From positions 5,182,411 through 5,246,410 of the forward strand of contig NC_087064.1 of assembly GCF_963678635.1 (NCBI RefSeq): a DNA stretch of 64,000 bases, in the 5' to 3' direction. This DNA is from Symsagittifera roscoffensis. Lineage: Eukaryota; Xenacoelomorpha; Acoela; Convolutidae. Positions 33,470 to 44,251 of this stretch are shown here, in pieces. Every line of letters begins with the position of its first letter. Position 1 is the first letter of the stretch. Under the pieces are notes generated by a model. It ran no database searches and had not been told where the DNA came from. It worked only from the letters and a program-made list of their open reading frames with translations. A program made the position numbers and the translations under genes.

Positions 33470-33980
33470 ACAAGGCTGCTCATATCATGGCGAGGCCCTG
33501 ATTGTTCCGACTGCCTCTTAAGGTCTGCGGAGCAGTAATAACATGAAAAAATTAAATGTAAGAAATAATTTTTTTTTAAATTGAGGTTTTTTGTGAAATC
33601 ATCCCCCACACCCCATTTAAAGCACAAAGTGATAGATTTCTTGCTTAATAATAAATCAATTACGGCAATTAAGCTTCCTTCAACCATATTGGAACGACTT
33701 TTAAGACGAATCGAATATCAGCTTACGCGTTTAGCGCGAAATATATTGCGCGTTAATTGTCCCAAATTGGCCAAAATGGCAATCTTTAAACCCCCATAAT
33801 TTTACGAAAAAAATCTCAAATTTTCAAATTTAAGCTCAAGATATCAATACCTTTTAATGATTAAAAAACCGTCAAAAATGGCCAGTTAAAAACTCGAAAC
33901 CCCGAAACCCGTCGTTTGAAGAAAAATCTCCGACCTGAGCACAAAAATTCCGTTACTTTCGTTACGAAAGTCGGAACAAT
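33470..33980 (+). mobile_element. Hairpin-family copy
   Basis: 5' end ACAAGGCTGCTC, full centre, and 3' hairpin ACTTTCG-TTA-CGAAAGT followed by CGGAACAAT. It directly abuts an inverted copy. Confidence 0.75.
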
Positions 33981-34283
33981 TGTTGTTCCGGCTCTTTTTG
34001 GAGAAAATGACGGAATATTTGTGCTCGGTGTGATTTTTTTTTATTTCAAACAAATTGCTACTTTTTAGCTAGCATTTTTTGACAATTTTTTGTATTGGGA
34101 AAGTAATAATGGCTTGAGCTCAAATGTATAAACTTGTTTCATCTGTGATCATTTTTTGTAAGAATAAGGGTGCTTAAAGATTGTCAATTTGACCAAAGTA
34201 GGTTAATTAACGCGCGATATACTTGGTGCTCTTAACGTAATCGGATCTTTAATCCGTCCTAGAAATCGTTCCAAATTGAGTTG
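33981..34283 (-). mobile_element. Hairpin-family copy, inverted and truncated
   Basis: Begins tgttgttccggctcttttt and runs to gaaatcgttccaaattgagt, lacking the 5' third. The two copies meet 3' end to 3' end. Confidence 0.65.
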
Positions 34284-34394
34284 AGGCATGCTATTTGGTC
34301 CATTCGTTAACTTACTAATTGCGAAAAATCCAACTTGGTACTTTAGATAGCTTGGGTGTGATTTAAGAAAAAAATTGAGTTCATTTTCTCAAAG

Positions 34395-34965
34395 CAAACA
34401 CTTACTCCATAGAACATGAAGTGATGTCGGAGCAATCAGGGCTTCACCCTGATACATGTAGTTTTGTGTAAAACGCAGTTCCTCGCCCTCCAATCTCCCT
34501 CCCAAGAACGAAAATTGATAGCTTAGCCACCTGAACGCTCCCATGAAACAAAAACTGCAACACGTTTATATGATTTTCAAATAATTCTTTTTATGGTAAT
34601 ACTACGATTATTAATTTTTCCATAGACTCCATGTGAAAATAAACGATAGGCCATTTTCTTATGCGAATATCAAGCCGTAAAATTTAACGAAGCCACTCTC
34701 GAGACTCTTTGTTTGTTGAATCATAAGGGCATCAATTGAAAGTGTAATTATCATTTTGACTTCCGATAGTTCCAGTATGATTAATTGGATCCTGTTAACA
34801 ATCCCCCCCAATTGCAATAGGGGGGAGATTCGTTACCAGGTACCAAATTCGTACATGCTTAATTATTTCTTGATATGAGGGGATATTCGTTACATGGTAC
34901 CATAGGAGGGAAATAGTTAACAAGATCCGAATATTTGAACAAATTGTTGATATTGTAAAAGACAC
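34395..34965. repeat. Repeat shared with 30225-30800
   Basis: Second copy of the compound repeat, followed by extra lines of ggggg/ccccc-bearing sequence (34800-34910). No coding capacity. Confidence 0.6.
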
Positions 34966-35431
34966 TTTTAAGAAAGTATGCGAACTGCGGAGGAACGTTA
35001 TATTTTCTTCACTGTTTTACTTTGGCACTGTTGTATTGGATCACCCAATTTAGACCTTACCAACCCATCTAAGCGAGACCAGCGACATCCTGAATTGTAA
35101 AAAAATCTAAAATAAAAGACATTAAATCAAAAATCTCAAAATGTTTTATGATAAATGATCCCAGGAAAAATCACATTAAGCCGATTGCAAACTAATGTGT
35201 TCTTATGCGCGTTGCGTGCTCGCGCTTCCCAAAACACAAGCTGTCTTTAAAAGCTAGTAGTTATAACGACCCATGAATATTCGAAGTCAAGCGATTCTGA
35301 GAACGAACAGCGGATTATGAACTCGGATGGTTTTCAACATTTTGTTCGACCCTGTTTTAAAATTGAGGTTATATTTAAAAGAAGTATTCAGAAATTTATT
35401 GGCAAAATAGAAAACCTATCATCAGTTTGTT

Positions 35432-35781
35432 CAGGGGCGGATCTAGGATTTTTCTCGAGGGGACGAGCAGATTTTCAAAAAACTTTCATAAAAAATTTGA
35501 GCACTCCTCAAGCACTGAAAAGACGCTGTTTTGATAAATTTTCTGCGCCGGAGGTAAAGTCTTATAAAAACTGGTAAAAAAGCCGTGGTCAAAAAACTGG
35601 TGAAAAAAGTGTTGACAAAAAAATCGCGTTTTTTTAGGGCGCGCTCCCCCTCAAAGTTATTATATACTGGCGCCTAAGGCGCCTTCAGAAAGTTTTTAGG
35701 GTCGGTCGGCCAAAAATGGATTTCTTAAAAAATACCCAAAGGGGGACCCTTTAGGTCGGCAGGGGTATATGACCGCCCCTG
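35432..35781. mobile_element. hAT-type MITE with perfect 8-bp target duplication
   Basis: The ends are CAGGGGCGG and CCGCCCCTG. Both sides are flanked by agtttgtt (35424-35431 and 35782-35789), an exact 8-bp duplication as in hAT superfamily insertions. The interior has the ggcgcctaaggcgcc dyad and a gggaccctttaggtcgg block seen in the 7-10 kb array, in the opposite direction. Non-coding. Confidence 0.9.
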
Positions 35782-35979
35782 AGTTTGTTTATGATTTACT
35801 CTTAAACTTTACTCTGAAATTATATTCACATATTTTATGAAAACTATAGTTTTTTTTGTCTCTTGAGTAGACCATGATTTAGTGTAGACAAGCAGGCGTA
35901 ACTTCAATTACTAAACAGTTATTTTGTTCTGAAAATAAAACTTACTTCGTTAATGGACTTTAGTTGAAAATACCAATAA

Positions 35980-36470
35980 ACAAGAATGCTCGTATCAGGG
36001 CAAGGCCCTGAATGTTCCGACTGCGTCTTTAAGGTCTATGGAATAGTAGTAAACATGAAAAAATTAAATGTAATAAATGAAAACAATTTTTTTTATTTGG
36101 ATTTTTTTTGAAATTCATTCCCCCACACGCCATAAAAANNNNNNNNNNNNNNNNNNNNNNNNNNNNNNNNNNNNNNNNNNNNNNNNNNNNNNNNNNNNNN
36201 NNNNNNNNNNNNNNNNNNNNNNNNNNNNNNNNNNNNNNNNNNNNNNNNNNNNNNNNNNNNNNNNNNNNNNNNNNNNNNNNNNNNNNNNNNNNNNNNNNNN
36301 NNNNNNNNNNNNNNNNNNNNNNNNNNNNNNNNNNNNNNGTTAACTTTGAGCTCAAACATTGATATTTTCTAGCTAGTAAAAAAACGTCGATAGTTTTTTT
36401 TGTTGAGATGTTGAAATACTTCTGCAGAAAAAAAAACAAGCCGGTCACAAATATTTTTTTCTCGAAATGT
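35980..36470 (+). mobile_element. Hairpin-family copy interrupted by the assembly gap
   Basis: The 5' end is intact (ACAAGAATGCTCGTATCAGG with the hairpin TCAGGGC-AAG-GCCCTGA) up to 36138. After the gap (36339 on) the sequence (gagctcaaacattgatattt to acaaatatttttttctcgaa) loosely fits the 3' half. The repeat is probably why the assembly broke here. Confidence 0.55.
36139..36338. other. Assembly gap of 200 N
   Basis: Exactly 200 N, a conventional scaffold gap of unknown true length. The ORFs reported across it consist of unknown residues and have no meaning. Confidence 0.98.
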
Positions 36471-37776
36471 GGGTGTTCATTTATCTTGCTCAGTGTATAA
36501 CATTCGGATGCAAGTATCCATAGAGATGTAGTTCAAAATTTGCAACATTTCAAAATTAAGCTAGAGCTTCAATACCTTTTTGTTGTTTGCTCACATCCTG
36601 CTGAAACTGGTAGCTTTAAGCACACATGTTCATCAAATGTTTGATGTGATAGAATTTTTTTTCAACTTTTATATCATTTATTATGTCGAAAATAGCCCCT
36701 TGGCGCCTGGAAAATTTACCTGTTTTGCTATTGAGTCTTGAAGCTAAATAAAAGTGTTTTTCAATTCTTTTATTCTATTTACTGTTGTTGAATGTTTCAT
36801 GCGCTTAAACTTTTGTGGCAGAAAAAAATTAGTTCACGTTTGCTTTTATCTTACTTTTTTGTTTTTGTTGATTTCGATGTTCACATGTGTAAAATTAACA
36901 CAGCATTTTAAATTAGTATGAAGAATGTCGAAGTTTTGCAGAAATAGTCATGTTGTTTTACTGAGTGTTTGAGCCGCTAAAAATAAATTAGCATCTTTCT
37001 GTTTTGCCCAAGGTCACACGTTAATGATCAAATAAATTAACGCTTATTATATCTTGTGTTCAAAGCTCAACAAAAATGGGCTAAAATTTTCTGTTTCGCT
37101 GTCAAAAAAAAATTAGTGCAAAAAGAAAAATAAGCTGAGCAATTGCTCGTTTTCAAAAACTTTTATGTTTATTTGCTCAAATTTTTGAAATTTTTTCCAA
37201 TGAACTTCGAGAAGCATCTCGGTTTTGTTTTTAGACAGCATATAATTGTCGCGCTTAAATATCAGTGAAAATGAAATGAAATTGGTATATTCCAAAAAAA
37301 CTTAGAGCTTCTATTTTTTCGTTTCTGCTTTCATCGTGCCGCGAGTAAATTTCAGCTTCAAGCACATAAGTTTAACAATTAATTGATTTGATAAAAAATA
37401 TCATTAAAACTACTAAAAATTTGCAATTTTGCTTTGAAGCCTGCTTCGCATAATTTAGATTTAATTTTCAAAAAAATTTGAAATTATTGGCAGGAGAATT
37501 GTTTCAGGTTTGCCATTTTTTTGTCATTGTTTTTATAATACTTTCAAGTTACTTTTTGCAATTTTTTTGGTTTTCATAATATCATTTAAAAGTTACAAAT
37601 TGGAATTTATGCTTGGGGAGTAGTTTTGTTTTTCAGTGTACCTGTGTCACTAAAGAACGATACAGCATCATTCTATGTCTTTTTTTTTATCAGGACACAA
37701 GTTAAGTATCAAATAAGCTAAAGGCTAGTCATATCTTATTTGTAAGTTGAGTATAAGCAGGCTACATTTTTCCGTT
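36471..37776. other. AT-rich DNA with diverged internal repetition
   Basis: No gene supported. Phrases such as gctttaagcacacatgttca (36613) and gcttcaagcacataagttta (37350) recur with drift, indicating an old local duplication. Confidence 0.35.
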
Positions 37777-37784
37777 TCCTTTTC

Positions 37785-37918
37785 AAAGTCAACTAAGCTC
37801 ATGAAGAAAGGTTTGATAAGCAACGCACCGAGACTCGGAAAAAGGTTGTCCACCAGCAGTATCTGGAAGACTTTGAGCTCAGGGCATCAAGAGTTCCTCG
37901 ATGACTTAAAAAAATTGT
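37785..37918 (+). CDS. Candidate exon, frame uncertain
   Basis: After a pyrimidine tract ending ttccttttcaaag, a GC-rich stretch is open in two plus frames. One reads MKKGLISNAPRLGKRLSTSS to TAA (37918). The other reads HEERFDKQRTETRKKVVHQQ then LEDFELRAS to TGA and is strongly helical and charged. The first begins without a stop directly after the acceptor; the second has a TAA just upstream and needs a later acceptor (aactaag). Likely exonic; product unknown. Confidence 0.25.
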
Positions 37919-38145
37919 AAATTTAGCTATCTAAAAAGATAGAAAATGTTTGAAGAGAAAAAACCAGAAATCGAAACACATTTTTATCAAAGCGTTTTTG
38001 TCTGAGCTTTATACCATCTGAAAGTTGTTTTTGTCCAGTCAAAAAAAACTTTCACGTGTGATGTTGTTTTATGAATTTATAGGGGTTTGAAATTGCTGCT
38101 TGGGCCATTGCTGCTTGCGCGTTATATTGCACTCTGAAGGCACGC

Positions 38146-38463
38146 TTACACTGAGGATTGAATCTTTCCTACATAACGAGGTAAAACTTTGAGCTGGATA
38201 GTTGCAGAATTTGGTGTGTGTAGGTCTCTGGAAACCAAAGACAAAACTTTCAAATTGTTAAAATTTTGTTCGAACAATCGAAGAAAACGAAAAAACAAAA
38301 AATAACAGGGAGAGCCTCCTTCTTGTGGAGTCCACTTACAACTCACAAAATACACCATTTGGCCTCGTAACAAATGTGAGAAAAAAAGATGAACATGCAA
38401 AGTCTCCTTCACAACGGGTTTCACCACCCAACACTTGATTGGGAGAGTTTTACCCGCCAACAA
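38146..38463 (-). CDS. Hypothetical 105-aa ORF, weak
   Basis: Uninterrupted minus-strand frame starting MLAGKTLPIKCWVVKPVVK, in locally GC-richer DNA. Contains many Phe/Leu/Val residues. No domain is recognised, and a competing plus-strand exon reading (38064-38200, with atgaatttatag acceptor) cannot be excluded. Confidence 0.2.
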   Translation of the reverse strand: MLAGKTLPIKCWVVKPVVKETLHVHLFFSHLLRGQMVYFVSCKWTPQEGGSPCYFLFFRFLRLFEQNFNNLKVLSLVSRDLHTPNSATIQLKVLPRYVGKIQSSV

Positions 38464-39960
38464 TAAGTTTTAGACTAGGTATCCTTAAAAAAGCTTCTGG
38501 CAACGAAAGACACCCACAGGGAGTTAAATTAAACTTTTGAGGTTTTCTCGTTTAGGTTGATTCTTTAACAAAATCAAGTCAATATCATGCAAGAATGAAT
38601 ATAAAAATAAAACTGGCTTTATACAGTGCTGGATTAAACTATCCGAACAAAACGAAACAAAAATGAAATAACGCATTTTTTTCTCAAATTGTTTGTTTTT
38701 AGATTAAAATAAAGAAGATAAGACTTGCTTAAAATTTCAGCAAAATTATTTGGTGCAAAGTATTTTGCGAAATTCGGGTCCACAGTTTAACCCCAACAAA
38801 TAGGACAATTGTCGGCTTTTTTAGTCAATTAAAAAGTACGCCAAAACTTGAAAGTTTGCTTACGCCAAAAATTTGTTTTTAATCAAAGATTTTGAGTTTT
38901 AATCATTTTTTTGGCTATCAAATAAAAATTCTTTTAATTATACAAAACTGAGATGATTATACCCTTCTCAAATTTTGTTGGGCTATTCAAGAGGCTGGTT
39001 TTGACATATTTTTGTCAGCAATTGCAGCAAAATTTTTGGCGTAGTTTTTGATTGACTAAACAAAAGTCGAAAATAGTAGTTTTTGGGGTTAAATTTTGAA
39101 CCCCGATTTTCGCAAAACAATCATCACTTTGTCTGAAGTCAACCCAATTCGAGAAAACGCGCGCGTTTTAAATTTCAAGTTTTATTATTTTTAACAGTAT
39201 AATTTAAATCAGCACTGTACTCTTCTGCAAAACTCTAAACAGGATTTGTTCTTCGGTCAAAAAGGCCCTGAAAAACAAAATTATTTTTCTGACACCTAGT
39301 GGCTGAAAGTCGGAACACACTCAAATTGGGATGAGCACGGTCGAAAATGCATGTTAGAAGCATATTATTAGCATAATTGATTGATCACGGGCAGTACACA
39401 CCTCGATCGAGTCAAACAATATGCTTTTGGTCAAATATTCACTTAATATGGTTGCTAATTTTTCCAGTTTGAAAATTTTTTTTGGCAATGGTTGCCATTA
39501 ATTTACTCATAAGGCATATACAGGCCTCAAAAAGCAATAAAATTTTCAAAAAATTCGGCCCTTTCTCATTTGAGTCACAAATTTTTCATTGGCCGAGAAT
39601 TTTGAAATAAGTGCTAGGTACAAAAGACGACTAGAAATTATGACGTCAAGACATTTAGACGACAAATGAACGTTGAAACATGTATATTGAACTGTTCGAA
39701 TTTAAGCGAAATCTATTACTCAGAAATACAAGGTGAAGATGTGCGTGTTTTGTCGTCTTAAAGTCCCATCAAAACGGTGGTCGTCTTAATGTCGTGTCGT
39801 CTAATATGCCGGACACCGACAAAATATACCCAAATACCCAAACTTGGCGAGGCAGAGAAAACATACCCGTTTTTAACCAAAGCGGACGATACCTACTAAA
39901 TTTCGAGCGCCCGGCCCCTGGGAGGAATGTTTCCAATTTCTACCATGTATTATATTTCAG

Positions 39961-40064
39961 TTATTGACTACGAAATGTTCGCAGAAGAATCTCCAAAGAA
40001 GCATTCCGAGCAGAAAAATCGGCCTCAAGGAATCAAAATAAATAAAACTTTTCGAAACAACTGA
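39961..40064 (+). CDS. Candidate terminal exon, unknown basic C-terminus
   Basis: The acceptor accatgtattatatttcag ends at 39960. The frame reads IDYEMFAEESPKKHSEQ and then a Lys/Arg/Asn-rich tail to TGA at 40062-40064. AATAAA occurs within the last codons. Another candidate gene starts only about 340 bp downstream on the same strand, a spacing compatible with tightly packed or trans-spliced genes. Confidence 0.3.
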
Positions 40065-40402
40065 GTGAAATGACATTTCATTTTCATCTTCCAAAACTGA
40101 CCAAAGTATTTAACCTTTGGTCAGTTTTGGGTGTGCTGGGTTTCTCTTTTGGTTTCGCTAGAGAACCAAAAACTCAAAATCTTCAAAATTACTCCGACAA
40201 GTCATAACAATTAAGCTGGCGATATTTTGAGATTATTTAGAAATAACCTACTTTGGCATATTTCTAATTTTGGTCTAAATTGTCGAAAACCAATCAATTT
40301 TAAACATATGCATGAAAAAATGAAGTGAAAATTTCAAGCTTGGTTAAAAAAAATGTCGGGTGAAATTTTGATTCCTGATGATGACAAGTTTCTACAGATA
40401 GA

Positions 40403-41066
40403 ATGGCAGCGTTAAATAGTATCTATGGTATTGAAGTGGATGGCGAAAAAAATGATTCAGAGAGTGAGTATAACTTTCTTAAAATTCTTATAGTAGAAAT
40501 TTTCGAAGCAAAGTTTGAATTTTTTGAGCCGATAACGTTCAAACTCTTGATTTAAAGTGAACAAATTGTTTGTTTTATAAGAGTTTTTAACAACTTGGAG
40601 CAATTCTATCTTTGTGGCACTTTTTGCTTAAGCTATTTCTTATTATAAAATAGACTTGTGGTTTGAAAAAAATTGATGTAAAACAAACTCGAGCACAAAT
40701 AACTTTTCATCTACAGTTATAAAGAGTAAGATACAGTAACGAGGTAATTACCGTGAAAATTGGAAAACTGGATAGCTCTTAAGATTTTTATTCCAAATTA
40801 AAGTGTGCGGAGAAGTTGACGACATCCAAAAAAAGTCAATTACACTGGAAAAAAAACAGTTAATTGCGTTTCTTTCTTTAATCTATTTTTTTGTGATGAT
40901 AAAATCAAGTTCACCATAACTTAACGTACCTCAGTTAAAATTGAAGTTTAGCTTGAATTACTTTTTTTCAGATGCATTTAAATTAAGTTTAAGATACAGT
41001 TTACACCAACTTTGCTCCACGGTAAATTAGTCAAGGCGATGACCTAAATTTTTTTCAGCAAAATCT
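40403..41066 (+). CDS. Candidate gene start with three exons, cut by the gypsy element
   Basis: Acceptor-like tttctacag precedes ATG at 40403. Exon 1 (40403-40463) reads MAALNSIYGIEVDGEKNDSE and ends at GTGAGT. Exon 2 (40972-41021) follows ctttttttcag in matching phase (NAFKLSLRYSLHQLCST) and ends at GTAAAT. A 37-nt intron ends tttttttcag at 41058. Exon 3 has only eight bases (caaaatct) before the gypsy LTR begins at 41067. The three phases agree. No continuation is visible after the element at 47244, so the gene, if real, is truncated. Confidence 0.3.
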
Positions 41067-41277
41067 TGAAAATGTAAAAACGATAGTCGTCCAATTGTAA
41101 ATTCCAGATGAGATAGTTAACTTAATATTACAAAGTTAGCATAGAGAATGGTTGTGAACAGTATCCAAGGGTGACAGACTGTTCCAAGGACAAACACCTG
41201 CTAATCAATTAGTCTAGCATCAAGAGTGGACAGTTGATTGACAGCTTGCAAAGTGAACTAAATAACTCTATACAACA
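41067..41277 (-). repeat. 3' LTR of the gypsy element
   Basis: 211 bp; differs from the 5' LTR at seven positions. On the element strand it runs TGTTGTATA to ACATTTTCA. Confidence 0.9.
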
Positions 41278-41575
41278 CTTCCCCTTCGATAATGAAACTT
41301 TAGTTGATTGGAAATATGACTGCACCTGTTGATTATGAATCACTGAATAGAAATTACTAACTTCTTGTTTGGACACAATTTAGACTTTTAAGATAACAAT
41401 TTTGATCAACTGAAAAAAATCACTGAGCAGTGATGACGTTTGAGTTTTCAAGTCACTAATGACCCACCCTCTCCCTGGGTTAGAAAGTTTTAATGTAGCA
41501 AAGTTTTACTCGTTTCTTTTTGATCACTTCTTCACTTATTCCCCTCTTTTTCGTTTTGCTTGATGAAATCAATCA

Positions 41576-42197
41576 TCACACCCCCCATCTTAGTGACCGC
41601 AGTTCTCTTCCGTCCGCTTCTCCGAGACGTCGTAGATGAGGTTTCATCCTGACTATCACCCTAGCTGCTGCATAATACCAGCCTGGCTTTCTTTGAGGTT
41701 GGTCCCTTCTTTTTACTAGTTGTTGTATGTGACTGGTCCCCTGGATTGGACGTTCCTTGATCCCCTGGATGTATATCCAAATCACTGCCCCGTGCCGGAA
41801 TGGTGTCCTAGTCGCTTCCAATGTCCACATCTGTCACTGTTGTTGCTGTTTGTGCTATTTGGGCGTTTGGTGTGTCCGTTGATGGTTGTTTAGCCCATTT
41901 TACCAAAATAATTGGCAAGTCTTCACTGTCCTCCGACTCCGAAGTGTTCTCAAATCGGCGCCCGGTTCTCTTCCGTTGTCTGTCCGAAATAGCTCGTTGT
42001 GATGCTCGCTCTTTAACCTCACGCGGAGTTGGCGGTGGAAGCACTGTATGAGATGCTCGCCCTTTAACTTCACGCGACGCTGGCGATGGTACCGGCAATA
42101 CCGATTGAGATGTCGCCTTAGATTTCTTTGATTTGGGCTTTGTAGCCACTCCCGATTTTCTAAGCACAACCCCATTATTTAAGGTTAATGTATGCAT
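41576..42197 (-). pseudogene. C-terminal tail region of gypsy pol
   Basis: The frame 42197-41808 is hydrophilic and contains two imperfect copies of an REVKxRAS segment from an internal duplication of about 50 bp, followed by an acidic stretch (SESEDSEDLP). A further frame (41830-41576) follows after a shift. It lies beyond the integrase and probably represents the extended pol C-terminus, with no recognised domain. Confidence 0.5.
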
Positions 42198-42208
42198 AAT
42201 TTCGGATT

Positions 42209-43276
42209 TTACTTTAGAGTGAAGTTGTTTATACCTTTTAGGTTCCTGTTTCCAGTTCGCTGGAACAACAATCCAGATGGTCCTGGTTGTCCGCTGGATT
42301 TTTCGGGTTTTAGGATTGACGGTTCGTCGTGTTGGTTGGCGGCTTGGTCCTCGGTTAATCGGCGTGCATGGCTCCTGTTATTGATGTCGTACGCCAAGTC
42401 CGATTGTACACTCCAGTTTGTATCGGCTGGATGGGGCATATTCTGCGCATTGGGATCGGCGGCATCTAAACAAGCATTTTTCGTTGTTATAACCCGTGAC
42501 CAATCCAGATTTTGAAGAGATGGTTTTTTTGTAAGGTTCCGTAAAACTGTGTTCACTTCTCTACCATGATGCGCTTCGAATGGCGAGATTTTTAGTGTTG
42601 CATTTTTCTGAAAATCTGAGGGCACCAAGGGCCCTTCCAACCATTTTCTCCAAGGTTTCGGGATTTTTCTCTTGAGCGAAAGTCAGTATAGAATTTTTAA
42701 GACTGCCAATGATACGCTCGACGCACCCAGTTGCCCGATGATCATTTACTGGCGAATTAATGATTTCAATGCCCTCCCCATTACAGAAAGCTTTAATCTC
42801 GTTTGACATAAAACTCGTTCCTTGATCAACGTGAATTTTCCGTGGCACCCCATGATTTGTTATATAGCTTTTTAAGAACTTCAGTATCTTATCGGACCGA
42901 TCATTCCCACATACCATTGCCGATGGCCAACGAGAAAACCGGTCGACCGCCACTAATACGTATTTCCGGGATTCATTTAAGTACTTGATGGGACCCCAAA
43001 AATCGAGTTGGACTGATTCATTTGGTTCTTTCGGTTCGGGTACAGTCCCAAGTTGATTTTTCATTAGAATCGTTTTTAACTCTTACCTAAACATTCGGGA
43101 CACTCTTCGGCCATGGAAGCTATTGAGCGATAAATATAAGGGTACCAGACGTCTTTTGCTGCATGAAACATGTTTGTTCTTCCGTGGTGATAGGCATGAA
43201 TTCTATAGTTAATTGCAGTTTGAAGATTAATGGGAATTACTAGTTTTTCATCCATCCACACAACGTTCTCCTTCAC
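42209..43276 (-). pseudogene. Gypsy integrase, frameshifted
   Basis: The zinc-binding half (43276-43076) shows IHAYHHGRTNMFHAAKDVW and ECPECLG, an HHCC arrangement. The catalytic core (43064-42561) has D in VQLDFWGPI, D in IHVDQGTSF and E in TGCVERIIGS: all three DDE residues are present. A frameshift separates the two halves near 43070, and another near 42600-42640 moves reading into a frame with ISPFEAHHGREVNTVLRN, the usual post-core segment. Catalysis would be possible if the frame were intact, so decay is recent. Confidence 0.85.
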
Positions 43277-43487
43277 CGAAAAGTCATAACGAATTGAGCA
43301 TAATAGCGGTTCATTGCACTGATTTTTTCATGAATGTCAGGATCTTGGGTAAAAATCAGATCGCGGATTGCGCTCAGTTAGGGGTCAGAAACATAATTGG
43401 ATTCTATGAACTTTAAATTAAACAAGTCAGGTTAGGAAGTAATTTTGTTAACAATTTTGCAGTTTCGAGGGATAATTGACATACATA

Positions 43488-44251
43488 TTAAATTCGGATC
43501 CACCGGTGGTACTGTTTCACCTTTGAATGCCGAGAAAACGAGAGAGTTGTGTTAGTTCGGATCGACTTTGTTTCTTTAGTAACGGCTTCCAGTGATACAT
43601 TTGGTGGTATTTCTTCAATCTCATCGCTACTGCTATTTAAACTAGGGTGCTGTTTCAAAATTTTTTGCCATTTGCGCATACTCCTATCCATTCTGATTTC
43701 AGTTTTTGCATTTTGAAATTAAAACTTTGATGATTTTGAACAACTTTCTTCCGATTTAATAATAGCACTAGCTAATCCAGTGCGTATTTCGCGTAGCCGT
43801 CGGCTCAAGCCACGTGCTTGAATCTGATTGGCCGAATTCCGGTTTAATGTTTTTCCGCCCTCTACCGATTCATCTCGTGACGAAACTTCCAATTTATTTA
43901 TAGATTGCTTACTCCCCGCTGTGCAAATTGGTCCCTTGGATTTATTATTGGATGATTCGTATTCCATGGATGTATTAAAACTGAGAGCGGTGCGAATTAG
44001 GTTGATCTTTGCCACAGTAAAAATGTTATCATACGTACTAATTGGCGTTGCTTCTCTACTTTGATGACGTGATAAGTAGTCCGCCAATCCATTTTTGGCC
44101 CTGGTTTATGTTCAATTCGAAAATCAAAGGGGATCAGCCGATCTAACCAGCGCGTTAAGCGGCTAAACATAGTTTTGTTTTTCTTATTGTTACCATTCAA
44201 AAGGGATATTAGCGCTTTGTGGTAGGTAACGATCAAAAATTTTTGGCCCAA
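43488..44251 (-). pseudogene. Gypsy RNase H end and linker, broken frames
   Basis: The frame 44251-43997 contains KFLIVTYHKALISLLNG and FDFRIEHKPGPKM, the last part of the Ty3 RNase H domain. The next piece (44087-43719) starts MADYLSRH, the standard end of that region, in another frame. A low-complexity linker follows. The typical TDH motif reads TYH here, a change at a conserved site. Confidence 0.75.

Noticed and set aside
36029..36448. ORFs of 84-139 codons across the gap
   Set aside because: They are made of N and carry no information.
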